Source: Desulfovibrio sp. (lineage in GTDB: Bacteria; Desulfobacterota; Desulfovibrionia; Desulfovibrionales; Desulfovibrionaceae). From it: a stretch of 56,867 bases of DNA. Where the stretch lies: assembly GCA_031276485.1 (NCBI GenBank), contig JAISMY010000033.1, positions 1-56,867 on the forward strand, written 5' to 3'. The position numbers were made by a program, and so were the translations under genes. Shown one piece after another: positions 52,758 through 56,867 of this stretch (the first letter of the stretch is position 1; the number at the start of each line of letters is the position of its first letter). Below the pieces are notes generated by a model, which was not told where the DNA came from, made no database searches, and saw nothing but the letters and a program-made list of their open reading frames with translations.

Positions 52758-53492
52758 GTGAACGAACGCGTTGCGGAAAACATGAGGCGCTTCCCCGCCG
52801 CATCCGAAAGAGATTTCGCCCTGCGGCGTTGCAGTGAACTCCTGCGCGGGCTGTTGTCCGGCTGGCCCCGGCGGTCCCGTTCCCTTCTTGTCATGGGAGC
52901 GGGCAATGTGGAATTGGTGGAAAGCGCCTGGGAAGCCGGTTTCGACGTCACCGTACAGGACAACGACGCCGTCAGGCTGGAACGCGTCGGGAGCGTTATG
53001 GGCCGGCGCGTTGCCTGTGTGTTCTCCGCTCCGGACCATCTGCCCTTCGACGACAAGTCCTTCGATTATGCGGCGGCATCGCCGACCCTTGATTTCGCGG
53101 GCAACCCGGAGGGCGTGCCGGCGGAAATGGGCCGGTTGTCCTGCGGCGGCGTGATTCTTATTTTTTTCAACGCGTGGTCCGTGTTCGGTCTGGAGTGCCG
53201 GGTGCGGCGGACGGCCGCGCACGGCGCGGCGCCCGATTGTCTGCACAACCCGTATGCGCTGGCCGCGGCGGCGCGTAAGGTCTGGACCGGCAAAAAGCGG
53301 GCCTGGGCCTCGGCCTTGCCCGGGCCGTGCCGCACCTGGCACGGCGGATTTTTTTGGCGGCGCGTCAACAGCCTGAATTTTCCTCTGCCCGTCGGGGCCG
53401 TCGCCGGCCTGCGCGTGGATTTCGCCCCCATGTACGCAGGCACGCCGCTCATCCTGCGCAACAGTGAGCCTGCTGTTTCCGCAAAACCTTAA
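52758..53492 (+). CDS. SAM-dependent methyltransferase (class I)
   Basis: 244 residues from a GTG start, with AGAGG 8 bases upstream. The SAM-binding loop is 'SLLVMGAGNVELVESAWEAG', followed by the acidic 'VTVQDND', and 'HLPFDDKSFDYAAA' resembles the motif of type-11 methyltransferases. The substrate is unknown. It is followed after 106 bases by rsmD, itself a methyltransferase gene, though the two are not closely related. Confidence 0.78.
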   Translation: MNERVAENMRRFPAASERDFALRRCSELLRGLLSGWPRRSRSLLVMGAGNVELVESAWEAGFDVTVQDNDAVRLERVGSVMGRRVACVFSAPDHLPFDDKSFDYAAASPTLDFAGNPEGVPAEMGRLSCGGVILIFFNAWSVFGLECRVRRTAAHGAAPDCLHNPYALAAAARKVWTGKKRAWASALPGPCRTWHGGFFWRRVNSLNFPLPVGAVAGLRVDFAPMYAGTPLILRNSEPAVSAKP

Positions 53493-53598
53493 AACGTCGT
53501 TCAATTCGGGGCGCCGCCCCAAACCCGGCCGGCGTCGGCGCCGCGGACTTCAAACATCGTGCCGCGCCGGGGAAACGCCGACTGCGGGAGGCCGGCAC

Positions 53599-54165
53599 AT
53601 GCGCATCATCGCGGGCAAATACAGAGGCCGCAGGCTCAAGACCACCGTCGGCCCCGGCTTCAGACCGGCCATGGGCAAGGTGCGCGAATCGCTGTTTTCC
53701 ATGCTGGAGTCCCAGGGCGCCGACTGGCCGCAGATCCGCGCCCTGGATCTCTTTGCCGGCGGCGGCAGCCTGGGGTTTGAAGCCCTGAGCCGGGGCGCGG
53801 CCCATGTCTGCTTCGTGGAATCCGCCCCTTACGCCGCCGGGGTGATCAGGGCCAACGCCGCAGCTCTGCAACTGGACGCCGCGAACTTCGACGTTCGTTG
53901 CCGGGAGGTGGGCAGGGTTTTGGCGGTTGCCCCCGCGCTGCCCTTTTCTTTGGTATTTATAGACCCCCCATACCGCGCGGAACTGTTGCAACGCACCCTG
54001 AAAGCGCTGCTGAGAAAACCTTTCACGATGCCGGACGCCCTGATCAACGCCGAATTCCGCGCTGCGGACGCCTTCGCGCCCGACAGGGCGCACCCGTCCC
54101 TGGAAGTGGCGGCGGACCGCGTCTACGGCCAGACCCGCGTCATCCTGTGGAGAACCAAACGCTGA
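53599..54165 (+). CDS. rsmD: 16S rRNA (guanine966-N2)-methyltransferase RsmD
   Basis: 188 residues: MRIIAGKYRGRRLKTTVG at the start, 'RPAMGKVRESLFSMLES', the SAM-binding 'ALDLFAGGGSLGFEALSRGA', and the catalytic '(D/N)PPY' motif in 'LVFIDPPYRAEL'. It methylates G966 of 16S rRNA. The ATG at 53599 has GGGAGG upstream; the longer frame upstream lacks homology features. rsmD followed by coaD is a common bacterial pair. Confidence 0.94.
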   Translation: MRIIAGKYRGRRLKTTVGPGFRPAMGKVRESLFSMLESQGADWPQIRALDLFAGGGSLGFEALSRGAAHVCFVESAPYAAGVIRANAAALQLDAANFDVRCREVGRVLAVAPALPFSLVFIDPPYRAELLQRTLKALLRKPFTMPDALINAEFRAADAFAPDRAHPSLEVAADRVYGQTRVILWRTKR

Positions 54166-54167
54166 TT

Positions 54168-54221
54168 CGGGAAACGCCGAATCCATCCCCCTGCCTTTCA
54201 AAAGAATAATCCGTATTTCCC
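54168..54221 (+). repeat. short inverted repeat, family B ends
   Basis: A 54-bp element: left 'cgggaaacgccgaatcc', right in reverse complement 'gggaaatacggattattc'. It has family B termini with almost no interior and lies between rsmD and coaD. Confidence 0.6.
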
Positions 54222-54234
54222 AGAGGATAGCCGT

Positions 54235-54786
54235 ATGCAGCGTGAAGCCGTCGTCGCCGTCTACCCCGGCACGTTCGACCCTCTGACCAACGGTCACGCC
54301 GGCCTTGTCCGCAGGGCCTGCGCCGTTTTCGACACCGTGGTGGTGGCCGTGGCCGGCGACAGCCCTAAAAATACCCTTTTTTCCGTGGAAGAACGCGTGG
54401 AAATGGCCCGCACGGCCTTTGCCGACAACCCCAACGTGGAAGTCGAGTCCTTTTCGGGTCTCACTGTGGACTACGCCGAGCGCCGCAAGGCCGGCGTCAT
54501 CCTGCGCGGCTTGCGCGCCGTTTCCGATTTCGATTACGAGTTTCAAATCACGCTCATGAACCGCAAGATGAAGCGCCATATCAACACCGTCTTTCTTATG
54601 GCCGATTATCAATGGCTCTACATCAGTTCCACAGTGGTCAAGGCGTCCGCCAAGCTCGGGGGCGACATCCGGGGGTTGGTGCCGGATAATGTATACTACC
54701 GCCTGCGTGAGAAGTTCGGGTATCCCTATCCCGTGGATCCCGATGCGGATACCGGAACGGAAGCCGATGCGGAAAACGACGGCTGA
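54235..54786 (+). CDS. coaD: phosphopantetheine adenylyltransferase
   Basis: 183 residues. It joins ATP and 4'-phosphopantetheine to make dephospho-CoA. 'VYPGTFDPLTNGHAGLVRRA' carries the nucleotidyltransferase TxxH-type motif (TNGH), 'GVILRGLRAVSDFDYEFQ' is typical of CoaD, and 'YISSTVVKASAKLGGDIRG' is the ISSTxxK region. It is slightly longer than average, with an acidic C-terminal tail (DPDADTGTEADAEND). The last 20 bases overlap mtaB. Confidence 0.95.
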   Translation: MQREAVVAVYPGTFDPLTNGHAGLVRRACAVFDTVVVAVAGDSPKNTLFSVEERVEMARTAFADNPNVEVESFSGLTVDYAERRKAGVILRGLRAVSDFDYEFQITLMNRKMKRHINTVFLMADYQWLYISSTVVKASAKLGGDIRGLVPDNVYYRLREKFGYPYPVDPDADTGTEADAENDG

Positions 54787-56065
54787 CGCCGCGCCGGGAG
54801 GCGCTTTCTTTATCTGCACCATGGGCTGCAAGGTGAACCGCTACGAGGCGCAGGCCCTGCGTGAAAAGTGGACGGCGCAGGGCATGAAGGAAGCTGCGCG
54901 GCCCGAAGACGCCGGGACTGTGCTTGTCAACTCCTGCGCGGTTACCGCCGCCGCCGTAGCCGATCTGCGGGCGCTCGTGCGCCGTTTCAGGCGCGCCGCC
55001 CCGGAGGCTGAAATCATCGTCACCGGCTGCGCCGCCGGGCCTGCGGGGCTTGCGGACCTGCCGGGGGCCTCGCGCCTTGTGCCTCAGCGCGACAAGACCG
55101 GTCTTCTGGACCTGTTTTCCGGAGACGGAGAGGCCGGAGCGCGCGGGTTTTTCGTGTCCTCCTGCGACCGTTCCAGGGCGGTCCTGAAGATACAGGACGG
55201 CTGTTCCCACGCCTGCGCCTTCTGCATAGTGCCTTCGGTGCGGGGCGCGGCGCGTTCGCGGCCGCCGGAAGCCTCGACCGAAGAAGTTCTGCGCCTGCTG
55301 CGCGCCGGCTTTCGTGAAATTGTGATCAGCGGCGTGAACCTGCGCGCGTACCGGGAAACGGGCGGGAGGGATTTTTGGGATTTTCTGGAACGGCTGGAGG
55401 ATACGCTGGCCCCGGAGTGGGCGGGGCGGGCGCGTCTGCGTCTGAGTTCTCTCGAACCCGGACAATTCGACGACAGGGCGCTGGCCTTTTTGGGACGCAG
55501 CCGCATGCTTGCGCCGCATCTGCACCTGGCGCTGCAAAGCGGCGCTCCCGCCGTCCTCGCGCGCATGCGGCGCGGACACTATGACCCGGAGGCGCTTCCG
55601 GAATTTTTTACCCGCCTGGGCGCCCTGTGGCCGCGTTTCGCTTTGGGCGCCGACCTGCTGACGGGGTTTCCCGGTGAAACGGACGAGGAATTCGAGTCCG
55701 GCCTCGATCTCCTCCGCCGTCTTCCCCTGACCTATGCCCATGTGTTCCCCTATTCACGGCGTCCGGGCACGCCGGCTGCGGACATGGCGGGGCAGGTCGG
55801 GGCCGGTGTGAAGAAAGCGCGGGCGGCCCGCCTGCGCGCTTTCGCGCGGGAAAGAAAGGAAGCCTTCCTGCGTTCCCTTCTCGACGTCCCTGTGCTGCGC
55901 GCGGTGTTTGAGGAAGGAAGCGGCAATCCGCGCGCGGGGATGTGCGAATACTACGCGGAATGCCTCATAGGGGATGAAGACGCCGCGCGCGTCCGCCCCC
56001 GCGCGCTGTCGCCGGTCCGCCCCAGGGCGTTGCGCGGGGACAGGTTGCTTACGGAGCCGGCCTGA
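54767..56065 (+). CDS. mtaB: tRNA methylthiotransferase MtaB-like
   Basis: 432 residues from the ATG at 54767. N-terminal methylthiotransferase domain with Cys in 'ICTMGCKVNRYEAQ', 'VNSCAVT' and 'VTGCAAG' (one 4Fe-4S cluster). The radical SAM motif is 'CSHACAFC' (CxxxCxxC), with 'HLHLALQSGAPAVLARM' and 'DLLTGFPGETDEEFE'. The C-terminal TRAM-like region is short. It is the MiaB/MtaB family; MtaB acts on t6A37 of tRNA. Assignment to MtaB over MiaB or RimO rests on the 'CTMGCKVNRYE' start. Confidence 0.88.
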   Translation: MRKTTADAAPGGAFFICTMGCKVNRYEAQALREKWTAQGMKEAARPEDAGTVLVNSCAVTAAAVADLRALVRRFRRAAPEAEIIVTGCAAGPAGLADLPGASRLVPQRDKTGLLDLFSGDGEAGARGFFVSSCDRSRAVLKIQDGCSHACAFCIVPSVRGAARSRPPEASTEEVLRLLRAGFREIVISGVNLRAYRETGGRDFWDFLERLEDTLAPEWAGRARLRLSSLEPGQFDDRALAFLGRSRMLAPHLHLALQSGAPAVLARMRRGHYDPEALPEFFTRLGALWPRFALGADLLTGFPGETDEEFESGLDLLRRLPLTYAHVFPYSRRPGTPAADMAGQVGAGVKKARAARLRAFARERKEAFLRSLLDVPVLRAVFEEGSGNPRAGMCEYYAECLIGDEDAARVRPRALSPVRPRALRGDRLLTEPA

Positions 56066-56377
56066 GCGGGAAGGGTCTCATACCAGGTCGCATTCCGGCT
56101 ATAGCCTTTAACGCTTGAAAAAGTTCGCTTACGGCAGGCTTTGCCCGTGAGCGCTGAGAGTTTTTATCTATGGATAGGTACAACCATAGTAACATCTCAA
56201 AATTACAGGTTTTTCCGAGCTGTGCCGAGGTGTTGAGAAACATCCCGGCAACATGCTGGTTTTATAATATTTTTGCGCCGAAAATCTATCCGTTGATGTA
56301 CACTCTCAAATTTTCTTGCCTTACCTTGAAAAATTGATGAATCTGCATTATTCTACACCAAGGGAGACGCCTGTCGT
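56066..56377. other. gap before the Rpn-family gene
   Basis: 312 bases. A family E repeat is at 56105-56139, preceded by 'ataccaggtcgcattc', a trace of a family A left end. Base composition changes here from GC-rich to AT-rich. No gene is seen. Confidence 0.5.
56105..56139 (-). repeat. short repeat family E, copy 4
   Basis: On the minus strand 'gcctgccgtaagcgaacttt' then 'ttcaagcgttaaagg', close to 12035-12069 and 52703-52737. Confidence 0.65.
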
Positions 56378-56867
56378 ATGGGGAAAAAAACATTATTGTC
56401 GCCGAAAAACGACTTCGTATTTCACAAACTTTTTGCCGAAAACACGCGTATCCTGATAAGTCTCCTGCAAGCCGTGTTGGATTTGCCGGTTGAGGAATAT
56501 GAATATATTCAAGTTGTTGATCCGAACTTAAAAAGAGAATATATTGACGATAAACTTGGTATTTTAGATATAAAAATTTTTACAACAAAAAAAACGGTTA
56601 TTGACGTCGAGATACAAAATCGACAGCAAGCTTTTATTTGGAAGCGGCTGCTGTTTTACGACGCAAAGTTGACGTTGGAACAAATACATAAAGGAAAAAA
56701 ATATGAAAATATCAATAAAGTTATAATAATTTATATTGCGGATCATATATTGATAAAAGAAAATGCCGTATACCATCACTGTTTTCAGCTTTATGATGTA
56801 AATACAAAAATATATTTTCCTGATTCTCATGCAATTCATACATTGGAGCTTCCTAAAGTGCATAAAC
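56378..56867 (+). CDS. Rpn-family nuclease / putative transposase (partial)
   Basis: The gene runs off the right edge; about 163 codons are visible. It starts MGKKTLLSPKNDFVFHKLFA, then 'ILISLLQAVLDLP', 'LGILDIKIFTTKKTVIDVEI' then 'QNRQQAFIWKRLLFY': the D...ExQ motif of the PD-(D/E)XK nuclease family (Rpn, recombination-promoting). These genes are often mobile or present in many copies. Base composition is strongly AT-rich, unlike the neighbours, suggesting recent transfer. Upstream, AAGGGAGA lies before the ATG. Confidence 0.85.
   Translation, partial: MGKKTLLSPKNDFVFHKLFAENTRILISLLQAVLDLPVEEYEYIQVVDPNLKREYIDDKLGILDIKIFTTKKTVIDVEIQNRQQAFIWKRLLFYDAKLTLEQIHKGKKYENINKVIIIYIADHILIKENAVYHHCFQLYDVNTKIYFPDSHAIHTLELPKVHK

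Overview
The window looks like a chromosomal piece from an anaerobic, sulfur-metabolising deltaproteobacterium, most likely a member of or near Desulfovibrionaceae. Three things suggest this: the gene order cheB, HEAT protein, cheR, parA, cheW, cheY, cheA; the PxxKW cysteine-rich protein; and a small siroheme sulfite reductase with a protein-thiocarboxylate cassette. GC content is high and coding density moderate. No rRNA, CRISPR array or complete insertion sequence is present, but the intergenic regions are crowded with short, non-coding, inverted-repeat elements (MITE-like) of several families.

Layout. 0.5-5.3 kb: a TAXI-type TRAP transporter (DUF1850 protein, fused permease, binding protein, all on the minus strand) and a membrane-protein gene that looks damaged. 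5.3-6.5 kb: a DUF362 ferredoxin-like protein. 7.1-18.9 kb: a compact molybdenum nitrogenase cluster behind a sigma-54 promoter, nifH-nifI1-nifI2-nifD-nifK-nifE-nifNB-nifV(omega)-nifV(alpha)-anfO-like. It resembles the clostridial arrangement: NifN-B is fused, homocitrate synthase is split in two, NifK is short and NifD carries an insertion. Repeat elements sit between nifK and nifE and between nifN-B and nifV. 19-24 kb: a serine hydrolase, a flavin reductase, the PxxKW protein and an M20 hydrolase. 23.9-34.8 kb: a housekeeping and signalling run (PilZ-like protein, CBS-domain protein, lnt, prfB with its programmed frameshift, diguanylate cyclase, FlhG-like ATPase, HU/IHF, a UshA-like protein, pyk, HD-GYP protein). 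34.8-39.3 kb: a DUF4390 protein and an NtrY-type sensor kinase without its usual regulator, then two minus-strand genes. 39.5-42.2 kb: a minus-strand cassette of siroheme sulfite reductase, TusA, ThiS-like carrier, E1-like enzyme and JAMM protease. This fits the thiocarboxylate route for sulfide assimilation described in Wolinella (HcyS/HcyF/HcyD). 42.9 kb: tRNA-Pro(CGG). 43.1-52.7 kb: a complete chemotaxis-like signalling operon. 52.7-56.1 kb: a methyltransferase, rsmD, coaD and mtaB. The window ends inside an AT-rich Rpn-family nuclease gene.

How the genes work together. The nif operon encodes the structural enzyme, the cofactor assembly scaffold (NifEN-B), the homocitrate supply (split NifV) and PII-type control of activity (NifI1/NifI2). 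The sulfur cassette can reduce sulfite and load sulfide onto a carrier protein. The chemotaxis operon has a ParA-like ATPase, as expected for an array that is positioned in the cell. The most unusual signal is the repeat load: elements lie within the nif operon, overlap the 3' end of lnt and of the damaged membrane gene, and one decayed copy forms part of the DUF4390 start region. A common leader and ribosome-binding sequence also recurs in front of unrelated genes.
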